A stretch of DNA of 64,000 nt from Merdibacter sp965119685 (GTDB taxonomy: Bacteria > Bacillota_I > Bacilli_A > Erysipelotrichales > Erysipelotrichaceae). The stretch lies in the NCBI GenBank assembly GCA_965119685.1, contig OZ221971.1, positions 2,046,001 through 2,110,000 on the forward strand, read 5' to 3'. Of this stretch, positions 8,431-16,803 are shown one piece after another (within the stretch, counting starts at the first letter, position 1; each line of letters starts with the position of its first letter). The notes beneath the pieces are model-generated. The model was not told where the DNA came from. It ran no database searches and was given only the letters and a program-made list of their open reading frames with translations. The position numbers were made by a program, and so were the translations under genes.

Positions 8431-8516
8431 GTAGACGGCATTCCCAAAGAAAAACGTTCGACAGATGTTGACAGCAAAAAAGACAGACGTCGCTTTATGC
8501 GAGCATCTGTCGAAAG
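8431..8516. repeat. Right copy of the 86-bp direct repeat (att site)
   Basis: The partner of 3117-3202. On this side the repeat runs into the intact dacF gene: bases 8495-8516 are its last seven codons and stop. Excision between the copies would leave one repeat and restore dacF next to spoIIAA. Confidence 0.85.
8476..8511 (-). terminator. dacF terminator overlapping its own stop codon
   Basis: The hairpin (arms in 8482-8511, one bulge, loop containing the TAA stop) is followed by TTTTTT on the minus strand. The upstream arm encodes the last residues (RQML) of DacF, so coding sequence, terminator and integration site coincide. Confidence 0.75.
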
Positions 8517-9667
8517 GAACGAATCCACAGATCGAGATAAGACGCTTCCCTCACCTCTTTTTCCACACGTAAGGGAACCGTGAAGCGATAACCGTCGCTC
8601 ATCGTCACGACTAACTGCGCACAGGCTTCCTTACTCGTATAGGGCGGCGCACTTTTCAGCAGCTGTACCTCTTTGCTTTTCACCTGTGAATCCTTTCCCT
8701 TTTCTACCATATAATAGGCGTCCTCCATGGTGACTAAAGGCATTGCGGCGGGATTGCCCTTCTCATTGTATAAGGTATCCACCTTTTCCCCCTGCTGATA
8801 CAGCTGCTTTTGTTCAAAGCGGGAAAATCCATATTCCATGAGGACGCTGATTTCCTGATTGCGCGTCTTGCCATCCGGCTCTCCCATGACGACGCCGATA
8901 AAGCGCAGGGAGCCCCGTTTTGTCGTCACGGTGATGCAGCTGCCCGCCTGAGAGGTATAGCCGGTCTTTAAGCCGTCGGTGCCCTCCAGCTGCTTGATGA
9001 GCTTATTTGTATTGACAAGCCAGAAAGGCTGTTCACTGTCCGCGCGGATATAGGCGTCATAGGTAGAGGTGATCGAAAGCAGATCGCTGCCGCCTTCCTC
9101 TAACAGCGCCGCCGCGATGAGGGCCATGTCTTTGGCACAGCTGTAATGCGCATCATCGTGCAGACCGGTAGCGTTCACAAAGTGCGTGTTGACCAAATGC
9201 AGTTCCTTTGCCTTGGCGTTCATCATTTCCACAAAGCCCTCATGCGTACCGCCGGCTTTTTCAGCCAGCGCCACCATCGCATCGTTTGCACTGGCGATGC
9301 AGACGCTTTTGAGCAGATCCTCCACGCTCATCGTTTCGCCCACTTTCAGATAGACCTGTGATCCGCCCATCCCGGCTGCGGTTTCACTCGTCGTCACCAT
9401 ATCGTCTAAGTGCAAAGCGCCGGCATTGATCTGCTCATAGATAAGCAAAAGCCCCATCATCTTCGTCATCGACGCCGGGTACATCTTCTCCTGCGCCGCT
9501 TTCGCGTAGATTTCCCGCTGACTGCTCGCTTCCATCAAATAAGCGCTCTTCGCCTGCTGCACTAATACGTCTTCCCCAAGCACCGGCGTGTTCTCACTGG
9601 CGCCGATCGGCAGCAGCGCACACAGCCAGAATATCAAAATCAACAGAATGCTTCGCTTCTTCACCAT
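8495..9667 (-). CDS. dacF: D-alanyl-D-alanine carboxypeptidase (DacF type)
   Basis: Secreted penicillin-binding protein that trims the terminal D-Ala of stem peptides; in Bacillus dacF is a forespore gene heading the spoIIA operon. Signal peptide at residues 1-24. The peptidase S11 domain carries SMTK (Ser66/Lys69), SAN (126-128) and KTG (234-236), all intact. A PBP5-type C-terminal beta domain and a short amphipathic tail (YLDLWIRSFRQMLA) for membrane attachment follow. I chose the ATG at 9667, which has GAGGT at good spacing and leaves a clean signal peptide; an ATG five codons upstream is weaker. It lies upstream of spoIIAA in orientation, but the element now intervenes. Confidence 0.93.
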   Translation of the reverse strand: MVKKRSILLILIFWLCALLPIGASENTPVLGEDVLVQQAKSAYLMEASSQREIYAKAAQEKMYPASMTKMMGLLLIYEQINAGALHLDDMVTTSETAAGMGGSQVYLKVGETMSVEDLLKSVCIASANDAMVALAEKAGGTHEGFVEMMNAKAKELHLVNTHFVNATGLHDDAHYSCAKDMALIAAALLEEGGSDLLSITSTYDAYIRADSEQPFWLVNTNKLIKQLEGTDGLKTGYTSQAGSCITVTTKRGSLRFIGVVMGEPDGKTRNQEISVLMEYGFSRFEQKQLYQQGEKVDTLYNEKGNPAAMPLVTMEDAYYMVEKGKDSQVKSKEVQLLKSAPPYTSKEACAQLVVTMSDGYRFTVPLRVEKEVREASYLDLWIRSFRQMLA

Positions 9668-9829
9668 GTGTATCGACCTCATTCACACGGTATGCCCAAG
9701 CGCTCATTTTCATGCGCGCCTCATGAAAAAAACGCACGGTTTCCCTTAGCGTTTCTCACTTGCAAACAACCCCGGTCCCTGCGTCCGTCTTTGGCGATAA
9801 GCATGAGGAAAGCGGTGATTGGCACAGCA

Positions 9830-10444
9830 TCATTGGGCTTTGCCAAAGCGCACCTTCGGGGCGTTTAGATCGAGCCGTTTCATCTCGAGGACGCCTGCCT
9901 TTATCCCCTTGGCGTAAACAAAGGTGCTTTGCAGCTGAACGATGTTTCCCTCCTCAAAGCGATAGCGCTTCTTAGGGGCGCGCACCTCCACGACAAACGC
10001 GGTATGCACATGAGAATTGCCTTCCTGCTGCATCTGCTTTGCCACATCCCAATACAGATGGCGATCGTCCTGCCTGCGCAGATAAGGCGCCGACACCTCC
10101 TTCAGCGTAACCTCCTCACAAAGGACAAAGCGCAGCACACCCAGCATCGCAAGCGCTTCCTGTTGATCGAGGGCGGATGGCTCACCGCATTGAACCATCG
10201 GGGAATCCAGCGTAAACGCCTGCGCTTCCTCACTTTCAAATGCCGCAAATGCCAAGGCCTCCTCCATTTCGATGTCCAGCTCCACCAAAAAGCAATCCGT
10301 ACCCGCTAACGGCGTCATCGTCTGTGTGATGCTGACATGATCATCCTCTGTAACGACAACGGGCGTCATTGCCTGCCACCCTGCCTGCGCATCCTGCGCC
10401 CAAACCGCCAAAACCGCCCATATCCATATCGCTATCGCTTTCAT
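9830..10444 (-). CDS. Uncharacterised secreted protein, 204 aa
   Basis: I recognise no family. A signal peptide is visible (MKAIAIWIWAVLAVWAQDAQA) and the mature part is a mixed, mostly beta sequence without cysteine pairs or a lipobox. The ATG at 10444 is preferred over a GTG three codons earlier because AAAGG lies at the right distance from it. It runs toward dacF with a 160-bp gap. An envelope role is inferred from the signal peptide and neighbour only. Confidence 0.65.
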   Translation of the reverse strand: MKAIAIWIWAVLAVWAQDAQAGWQAMTPVVVTEDDHVSITQTMTPLAGTDCFLVELDIEMEEALAFAAFESEEAQAFTLDSPMVQCGEPSALDQQEALAMLGVLRFVLCEEVTLKEVSAPYLRRQDDRHLYWDVAKQMQQEGNSHVHTAFVVEVRAPKKRYRFEEGNIVQLQSTFVYAKGIKAGVLEMKRLDLNAPKVRFGKAQ

Positions 10445-10934
10445 CGCTGCCACCCTTTCTCATGTTCACAAAGCGCTGCTGTGTCGGCCATCACCGCATA
10501 CAAGCGCACTCCGGCATCGCCGCTCTTACTGTTATGGTAACAGCCCCTTTTCGAGAATCGTGTCGAGGAAGCTTCCAAAGCGAAAAAAGGCACACATTGC
10601 ATGAGTCAAGAGAAAAAAACGGGATTTCGGAATACCGACAGCATTTCCTATCTTTCCCCCGCATCCCTTTCCCCTTTGGTTTTCACATGTGAAACAGCGA
10701 TCCGCCAAGAGAACATACACCGCATAAACTTTGCACCACACAAAATACGTGCAGCCATCAAGAGAAATGACTCTTTGACAACTGCACGTTTCCGCTATGA
10801 AAAAACATGTTCTTTCCTTTGACTGATGACAACGGAACGATAAACCACGGCGATCATCTCTATGCGATACAGCCGCAAAGCTGTATGATCACTCTCCCTT
10901 TCTGTTCCCTTTGATCCGCTTTGCACGATCTGAC
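10445..10934. other. Gene-free gap with one hairpin
   Basis: No frame here has a ribosome binding site or a protein-like sequence. A 7-bp hairpin with loop CGCAAA sits at 10867-10886 but lacks a T-run on either strand, so I do not call it a terminator. The gap lies between two minus-strand genes and may hold the promoter of the secreted protein. Confidence 0.45.
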
Positions 10935-11921
10935 TCAGGACAAACGTACTTTGTGAGCATCCCCTTCTTTTTCATCAGGCAAGATACCCGCCTTTCGCCA
11001 CTGAGCGAGGAGCGTCTGCTGCGGCAGGGAAAAGGTTTGATCGTTCAGATAGGCAAGCGGGCTGTCTTTGGCAAAATGAAAGCGCAGGGAGTATGCCGCT
11101 AACGCCTGATAGCTCCCTTTTTGCCGTGTGCCTCCATATTTCACATCACCAAGCAGCGGGTGGTGCAGATAGGCAAACACCGCGCGGATCTGATGAAACT
11201 TCCCGCTTTCCAGCTCCACGGACAGCAGTGCGCACGAGGAGAAATGCCGCAGCTGCTGATAACGCAGAGAACAAGGGGTCGTATCGAAAGCGGGCTGTTC
11301 ATACAGCAATGCCCGCGTCCCCTCCTTGCGATGGTGCAGGACGATGCGCCCCTGCGCAGGCGTCATCGCCCCCTCAATGAGAGCGAGATAGCACTTTTGT
11401 ACGCGGTGTTCCCGAATAGCCGCATTGACCTCACGCAGTGCCGCCGCCGTTTTCGCCGCGATGAGCAGCCCGCGGGTATTGCGGTCGAGACGGTTGCAGA
11501 TTGCCGGCGTAAAGCTTTGTTCTTTGCTTGGATCGTAGCTTCCCTGCCGATAGAGGTAATGCTTGACCCGGCTGACGACACAGTCCTGCCCCTGCGCCTG
11601 ATCGCTTTGCGAGCGCAGGCCGATCGGCTTGTCGATGATGAGCAGATGCTCGTCCTCATAGACGATGGACAGCGTGCTTGGCACTTGCAGAAAGTCATTC
11701 ACCTGTGTGCGTTCACACAATAGCTGCGGCGGCAGAAAGAGCAGCAGCACGTCCCCCTCGCACAATCGCTGATCCCCGCTGCAGCGCTTACGGTTGACTT
11801 TAATCTTCTTGTTGCGGATGGCTTTGTATAACACACCTTGCGAAAGCGTGGGATAGAGCTTCATCAAAAAGCGGTCAACCCGCTGGCCGGCGTCGTTTGT
11901 TTGAACGATAATTTCTTTCAT
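10935..11921 (-). CDS. RluA-family pseudouridine synthase
   Basis: Converts uridine to pseudouridine in rRNA or tRNA. An S4 RNA-binding domain lies at about residues 10-65 and the catalytic RluA domain follows. The catalytic motif reads CNRLDRNTRGLL (HRLD.xTxGL in most members), with the Asp kept and the usual first His replaced by Asn. The C-terminal GKFHQIRAVF motif of the family is present. Start at ATG 11921 is supported by AAGGTG seven bases upstream; a GTG three codons earlier overlaps that site. Which rRNA position it modifies cannot be told. Confidence 0.88.
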   Translation of the reverse strand: MKEIIVQTNDAGQRVDRFLMKLYPTLSQGVLYKAIRNKKIKVNRKRCSGDQRLCEGDVLLLFLPPQLLCERTQVNDFLQVPSTLSIVYEDEHLLIIDKPIGLRSQSDQAQGQDCVVSRVKHYLYRQGSYDPSKEQSFTPAICNRLDRNTRGLLIAAKTAAALREVNAAIREHRVQKCYLALIEGAMTPAQGRIVLHHRKEGTRALLYEQPAFDTTPCSLRYQQLRHFSSCALLSVELESGKFHQIRAVFAYLHHPLLGDVKYGGTRQKGSYQALAAYSLRFHFAKDSPLAYLNDQTFSLPQQTLLAQWRKAGILPDEKEGDAHKVRLS

Positions 11922-12002
11922 GGCAATCACCTTGCATTAGTATATCATAGGGAGAGCAAAATGTGATAAACTATTGAGTAACGAATCAAAGGGGATGTTT
12001 GT

Positions 12003-14330
12003 ATGTTTACCTGCCGCATCAGCGTGCATGAGCTGGTAGAAACCAGTTATCTGCAAGGAAATCTCACCTCACAGGGCATGAGCGTTGAACGGGCGCAGCT
12101 GGGAGCGCGCATTCACCGCCAGCTGCAGGCAAGCCGCCCTGAGGGCTATCAAAGCGAGGTGTTTTTTCGCCATACCCATACCGATGAGGAGCTTTGTATC
12201 ATCGTCGAGGGAAGAGCGGACGGCATCTTTACCCAAAATGATCCGATCATCATCGAGGAGATCAAATCCACTACGCTCCCCTTTGAGCAGATCGATGAGA
12301 GCGTTTTTGTCCACTTTGCCCAATGCTATGTGTACGCCTATTTCTTTTTGCTGCAAAACGAGGGAATCGATCACATCGTCGCCCGCGTCACCTATTGCCA
12401 AACACAGAGCAAGCAGACCAAATGCTTCGATCACCCCAAAACGATCCAAGAGCTAAGCGCCTTCTACGAGGAGCTCATCGCTAATTACCGCAAATGGGCG
12501 CTCTTGCAAAGAGACTTGCAGATTGCCGCCAGAAAGAGCAGCAAGCGTATCACCTTTCCCTTTGAAACCTACCGCCCGCATCAGCGCGAATTTGCCGCAT
12601 GGGTCTATCAGAGCATCCTGCGCAAGGAGAGCTTGATGGTACAGGCTCCTACCGGCATCGGCAAGACGGTTTCCACCCTGTTTCCCTCCCTCAAGGCGAT
12701 CGGCGAGGGAAAATGCGAAAAGGTGTTCTATCTGAGCGCCAAAAACGTGACGGCTCAGGTGGCCAAAGACACCATGCGCCTGTTTTATGAGCAGCAGCTG
12801 AATCTCAAATGCGTGTCGATCATCGCCAAGGATAAGATGTGTCTGCTAAAGGAGCGCAACTGTGAGGAATGCCCCTATGCGCAAAACTATTACGGCCGCG
12901 TGCGCCCCGTCCTCTATGAATTATTGCAGGGAGAAGATCTGTTAGACAGCGAATGCTTTCGTGAGGCGGGGGCGGCGCATGAGCTGTGTCCTTTTGAGCT
13001 TTCGCTCGACGCTTCCAATTATGCCTCCCTCATCATCTGCGACTATAATTACGTCTTTGATCCGTCCGTCTATCTGAAACGCTTTTTTGAGGATCGGGGC
13101 AGCTACGTCTTTTTGATCGATGAAGCGCACAACCTCGTTGAACGCGCCAGAGAGATGTACAGTGCCGATCTGCGTCAAAGCGATGTCATCGTCCTGCGCG
13201 ATCTGCTCGCCGGCGCCCCTCATGATGCGCACTTTGCCTGTGATGCTCTTCTCACTGCACTGAAAAAGCTGTGGGAAAGCTGCGGGGAGGAAGTATTCTC
13301 TCAAAAGGAACCGATGGAATCGCTCTATCAGCTGACCAACGCGCTCATCACCGCATGCGACTCCTATCTCCAGCAGGAAAAGGAGCTTCCTTCGCGCAAA
13401 GAGCTTTTAGAGCTGTATTTTCAGCTGATCGACTTTCGCCGCATCTACGACTACTATGATGAGGATTTCATCACATGGGTTCGCCGGGAGGATGACGATC
13501 TCCACGTGCGCATCTACTGTATGAATCCGGCTCATCAGATTCAGGCGCGCATCGCGCATGGCATCAGCGCAGTCTATTTCAGCGCGACGCTCTCCCCTTC
13601 CCTTTATTATGCCGCTTTGTTGGGAGAAGAGGGAAAAGCCAAACGGGTCGCTTTGCCCTCGATCTTCACCAAAGAACAAAGCGCCGTGCTCATCCACAGC
13701 GCCATCTCCACCCGCTATCAGCATCGAAGCGCCTCATTAGCGCCTCTTGTCAACGCCATCTATCACAGCGTACACCCCAAGGCGGGCAATTACATCGTCT
13801 TTTTCCCCAGCTATCGCTACATGGAGGAAGGAGCGGCGCTCTTTCAAAGCCATTACCCCGACATTCCCGTCCACTTACAAAAAAGCAATATGAACGAGGA
13901 AGAGCGCCACGCATTCTTAAAGCGCTTTGAGCGGCAGGAGGGCTGGCAGCTGTATTTCTGCGTATTGGGCGGCATGTTTGCGGAAGGCGTTGACTTTCGC
14001 GGAGAACAGCTCATCGGCGCGATCATCATCGGCGTCGGTTTGCCGCAGATCAACATCGAGTCCGATTTCATCCGCGATCATTTCCAAGCGCAGGGTGTCG
14101 ATGGCTATCACTATGCCTACACCTATCCCGGCATGAACAAGGTATTGCAGGCGATGGGGCGCGTCATCCGCACAAAAAAGGACAAGGGCATCCTCGTCCT
14201 CATTGACGACCGTTACAACACAGCGTTGTACCGCTCGCTGTTTCCCGCTCATTATCATCACGCCCGCTATGTGCAAAACGCGCTGGAGATTGAAACGCTG
14301 CTCACCGCTTTCTGGGCGCATTCACAATAA
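12003..14330 (+). CDS. RecB/Cas4-like nuclease fused to an XPD/DinG-type helicase
   Basis: DNA repair or recombination enzyme of 775 aa. The N-terminal ~170 residues carry the PD-(D/E)XK nuclease pattern: His in RIHRQL, Asp in GRADGIF, E-x-K in IIEEIKST and QxxxY in FAQCYVYAYFF. A superfamily 2 helicase of the Rad3/XPD class follows: Walker A APTGIGKT (~213-222), four cysteines for a 4Fe-4S cluster (~279-327), DEAH (~372) and motif VI QAMGRVIRT (~718). All key residues look intact. The ATG has AAAGGGG upstream. Its 3' end overlaps the convergent HAD gene by 9 bp. Specific function is not known; 5'-3' unwinding is expected from the family. Confidence 0.9.
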   Translation: MFTCRISVHELVETSYLQGNLTSQGMSVERAQLGARIHRQLQASRPEGYQSEVFFRHTHTDEELCIIVEGRADGIFTQNDPIIIEEIKSTTLPFEQIDESVFVHFAQCYVYAYFFLLQNEGIDHIVARVTYCQTQSKQTKCFDHPKTIQELSAFYEELIANYRKWALLQRDLQIAARKSSKRITFPFETYRPHQREFAAWVYQSILRKESLMVQAPTGIGKTVSTLFPSLKAIGEGKCEKVFYLSAKNVTAQVAKDTMRLFYEQQLNLKCVSIIAKDKMCLLKERNCEECPYAQNYYGRVRPVLYELLQGEDLLDSECFREAGAAHELCPFELSLDASNYASLIICDYNYVFDPSVYLKRFFEDRGSYVFLIDEAHNLVERAREMYSADLRQSDVIVLRDLLAGAPHDAHFACDALLTALKKLWESCGEEVFSQKEPMESLYQLTNALITACDSYLQQEKELPSRKELLELYFQLIDFRRIYDYYDEDFITWVRREDDDLHVRIYCMNPAHQIQARIAHGISAVYFSATLSPSLYYAALLGEEGKAKRVALPSIFTKEQSAVLIHSAISTRYQHRSASLAPLVNAIYHSVHPKAGNYIVFFPSYRYMEEGAALFQSHYPDIPVHLQKSNMNEEERHAFLKRFERQEGWQLYFCVLGGMFAEGVDFRGEQLIGAIIIGVGLPQINIESDFIRDHFQAQGVDGYHYAYTYPGMNKVLQAMGRVIRTKKDKGILVLIDDRYNTALYRSLFPAHYHHARYVQNALEIETLLTAFWAHSQ

Positions 14331-14960
14331 CGAGGGCACCTCGTCGATATGATCGAGGATCTCACAGCGGCAGCGAAGCAGCTTTTCCTTGTGCTCATGC
14401 CCGTCGGCGATCAAAATACAGCGGCACCCCGCCATGGCAGCCACCTCATAATCATGAACGCTGTCACCGATAAAAACGATCTCTTTGGGATCGCTTTTAT
14501 TTTCTCTGACAAAGCGCACGGCGAGCTCGGCCTTCGAGTGGGCATAGACGTCCTGAATGCCCAGCACCTGATCGAAATAAGGCGCCAAGGGATAGTGCGC
14601 CAGCTGTTCTTTCAGCAAATCCAGCTTGGAAGCGCTCAGCAGCACCTGCCGTTTGCCCGCCTGCCGGCAATAGGAAAGGGTGGCGAGCGCCTGCGGCTGC
14701 AATGCACAGGAGATGCTGCGGGGCTGATAATACGCCATGTATTCTTGTGCCAGCACCTCAAAGGGCTCCTTCGTGAAATCAAAGCCCGCTTTGCGATAAT
14801 ACGCGATGATGGGAAATTGAAACACCTGACGATAACGCTCAAGGCTCAGCGTGGGCAGGGAGCGTTTGGCAAGCAAGGTGTTGATGCTTTGACGGCAAAG
14901 CTCTACATCGTTTAACAGCGTACCGTTCCAATCCCATATAATCGTCTTGATCTCATCCAT
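14322..14960 (-). CDS. HAD-family hydrolase (phosphoglycolate phosphatase-like)
   Basis: Phosphatase of the haloacid dehalogenase superfamily, 212 aa. Motif I is DWNGTLLND near residue 10 (nucleophile Asp, usually DxDGT; here Asn in place of the second Asp-containing step), motif II LLSAS, motif III around KAELAV, and motif IV FIGDSVHDYEVAAMAG. A helical cap domain of subclass I lies between motifs I and II. AGGTGAGGA precedes the ATG. Substrate is unknown. It converges on and overlaps the helicase gene. Confidence 0.85.
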   Translation of the reverse strand: MDEIKTIIWDWNGTLLNDVELCRQSINTLLAKRSLPTLSLERYRQVFQFPIIAYYRKAGFDFTKEPFEVLAQEYMAYYQPRSISCALQPQALATLSYCRQAGKRQVLLSASKLDLLKEQLAHYPLAPYFDQVLGIQDVYAHSKAELAVRFVRENKSDPKEIVFIGDSVHDYEVAAMAGCRCILIADGHEHKEKLLRCRCEILDHIDEVPSLL

Positions 14961-15085
14961 CGATCCTCACCTGCCTGTTGTTCCTCATTGTATCCGATTC
15001 GCGCGCAAATGGCAAGTCCGCGTTGATCACAGTGCATCGGATAAATGTAACGAAACCGCTATGTGTAACTGCACGCCCTGCAAAC

Positions 15086-15125
15086 AACAAAACGAACGCC
15101 GTCTGCTCACTCACTTTGACGGCGT
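15086..15125 (-). terminator. Terminator of the sirtuin operon
   Basis: An 8-bp G+C-rich stem (15096-15103 with 15118-15125) is followed on the minus strand by TCGTTTTGTTG. It lies 35 bp past the sirtuin stop. Confidence 0.7.
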
Positions 15126-15159
15126 CTAAATCTGTTTAAACGGTTTTGCGGCGTTTCTT

Positions 15160-15894
15160 TCATTCCTGTGCCCATGGGGCGAGCACCTTGGCGATCGGTT
15201 CGCGTAAAACGAGCTCTGCCTGTGCATCGGCCTTCGTCTCATCCTTGTTGATCAAGACGAGATGACGCCCGTGGAAATGCTGCAATAACCCGGCTGCCGG
15301 ATAGACCGCCAGCGAAGTACCGCCGACGATCAGGGTATCACAAGCGGAGATCTCCTCGACAGCGCTCTCTAAAGTGCGAAAATCCAAACGCTCCCCATAG
15401 AGGACAACCGCCGGCTTCATCATTTTCCCACATTTCGGACAACGGGGAATCCCTTTTTCATCCCGTGCTTTCAGCATTCCCTGCAAATCGAGAAAATGAT
15501 GACAGTGCAGACAATAGTTGCGGTGTACGCTGCCATGCAGCTCCAGCACCCGCTGACTGCCCGCCAGCTGATGCAGTCCGTCGATATTCTGCGTGATCAC
15601 CGCCGACAGCTTGCCTGATCGCTCCAAAGCGGCTAGTGCGCGATGCGCCGCGTTAGGCAAAGCGTCCGGATAGATCATCTCACGGAAATAAAAATCATAA
15701 AACACATCGGGCGCATCATAGAAGAAATCCTCACTGAGCATCTCCTCCGCCGGATAGGGATAGCGCGTCTGCTGATAAAGGCCGCCGCTGCTGCGAAAAT
15801 CCGGTATGTTGCTCTCGGTGGAGACGCCCGCCCCGCCAAAAAAGACGATGCGCCGCGAATCATCTATGATGCGTTTCAACTGACTATTCATCAT
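15160..15894 (-). CDS. NAD-dependent protein deacylase (sirtuin)
   Basis: Sir2-family enzyme that removes acyl groups from lysines using NAD. Visible motifs: GAGVSTESNIPDFR (NAD loop, near residue 25), TQNIDGLHQLAG, catalytic His in LELHGSVH, and two zinc CxxC pairs (CLHC, CPKC). About 244 aa, normal for a bacterial class U/III sirtuin. The reading frame is open further upstream, but AGGAGG lies just before the ATG at 15894 (a second ATG follows at once), so this start is preferred. It overlaps the end of the membrane-protein gene by about 10 bp, implying one operon. Confidence 0.92.
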   Translation of the reverse strand: MMNSQLKRIIDDSRRIVFFGGAGVSTESNIPDFRSSGGLYQQTRYPYPAEEMLSEDFFYDAPDVFYDFYFREMIYPDALPNAAHRALAALERSGKLSAVITQNIDGLHQLAGSQRVLELHGSVHRNYCLHCHHFLDLQGMLKARDEKGIPRCPKCGKMMKPAVVLYGERLDFRTLESAVEEISACDTLIVGGTSLAVYPAAGLLQHFHGRHLVLINKDETKADAQAELVLREPIAKVLAPWAQE

Positions 15895-16687
15895 TTTCCT
15901 CCTGTGCAGGCACATCCTCCGCCTGCTTTTCATAATCCACTGTGTACTCGTAGGTTTTATTCAGCTGTAAAAACTGAAAGTTCAGCGTAAACTGATAGTT
16001 TCCCGAAGGTGCGTTGTCATCTTTGAGCAGATAGACCACGGTTGTGCGCACAGTACCCTCACTCTCGTTTCGGGAAATCCCCTCATAGTGTGCGGAGAAT
16101 GCACCGGCGCCATTTCCATAGAAAGAGAGAATCGGCGCATCGACGGCAGCGTTCGACGTGCTTCCATAATGCAGATACAGGCGAATGCCCCCCTCGACGT
16201 CCTCGCGTTCAAACTGCACGTCCGTCAGCTGGAGGATATTTACGCTCGTCTCTGCTTCGATCTGCTCGTCATTGGCAAGGGTACAGACGATTTTAAACGT
16301 ATTTTCCCCTCCGGCAAACTGGTAGGCGTCCTGTGCGAGCTGATAGCCCGAATGGTTGGTCACATCGGCAATCCAGACATCCCCCTGTAAAGGATCGACA
16401 TAATACAGCGCGCTGGAAACAACGCTTTGATCTCCCTGATCGATCTCCCAGCTTAGCACGATTACATCATCTTTGCTCAGACGCGCCTGAAAGCCGACGA
16501 TAGCCGTATCCCTGTCCGCCTCATCCACATGCTGCGGGGCATTGGGCGAGTCCTGCACGCCCTCCTGCAATGAAGCGGGAACGATCAAAAGCTGATAGAT
16601 GACAATTGCGGCAGTGATGGCGATGATGATCATCAAAATCACAACAAACATGAGGTTGCGTCGAATATACTGCATGAGGGAACCCAT
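15884..16687 (-). CDS. Single-pass membrane protein with extracellular beta domain
   Basis: Unrecognised. One transmembrane helix near the N-terminus (about residues 13-35, rich in I/V/A) precedes a ~230-residue acidic, beta-rich outside part without catalytic motifs. Start at 16687 fits AAGGAG at eight bases; an ATG two codons earlier is too close. It is followed by the sirtuin gene with overlapping ends. Function cannot be inferred beyond an envelope location. Confidence 0.7.
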   Translation of the reverse strand: MGSLMQYIRRNLMFVVILMIIIAITAAIVIYQLLIVPASLQEGVQDSPNAPQHVDEADRDTAIVGFQARLSKDDVIVLSWEIDQGDQSVVSSALYYVDPLQGDVWIADVTNHSGYQLAQDAYQFAGGENTFKIVCTLANDEQIEAETSVNILQLTDVQFEREDVEGGIRLYLHYGSTSNAAVDAPILSFYGNGAGAFSAHYEGISRNESEGTVRTTVVYLLKDDNAPSGNYQFTLNFQFLQLNKTYEYTVDYEKQAEDVPAQEENDE

Positions 16688-16756
16688 GGACATCTCTCCT
16701 TCGTGTTTTTATCAGCTTTATTTTATCATATTCTTCCCCGGGTTGGTATGTCCGGC

Positions 16757-16789
16757 CAAAGAAAAAGGCAGAAGCGCCTGCCTCTGCCT
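16757..16789 (-). terminator. Terminator of the metNIQ operon
   Basis: A 7-bp stem (16766-16772 with 16783-16789) is followed by TTTTTCTTT on the minus strand, just past the metQ stop. Confidence 0.8.
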
Positions 16790-16803
16790 GCTGTCATATA
16801 CGC

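Noticed and set aside
10867..10886. Hairpin in the gap after the pseudouridine synthase
   Set aside because: Good stem but no T-run on either strand, so not called a terminator.
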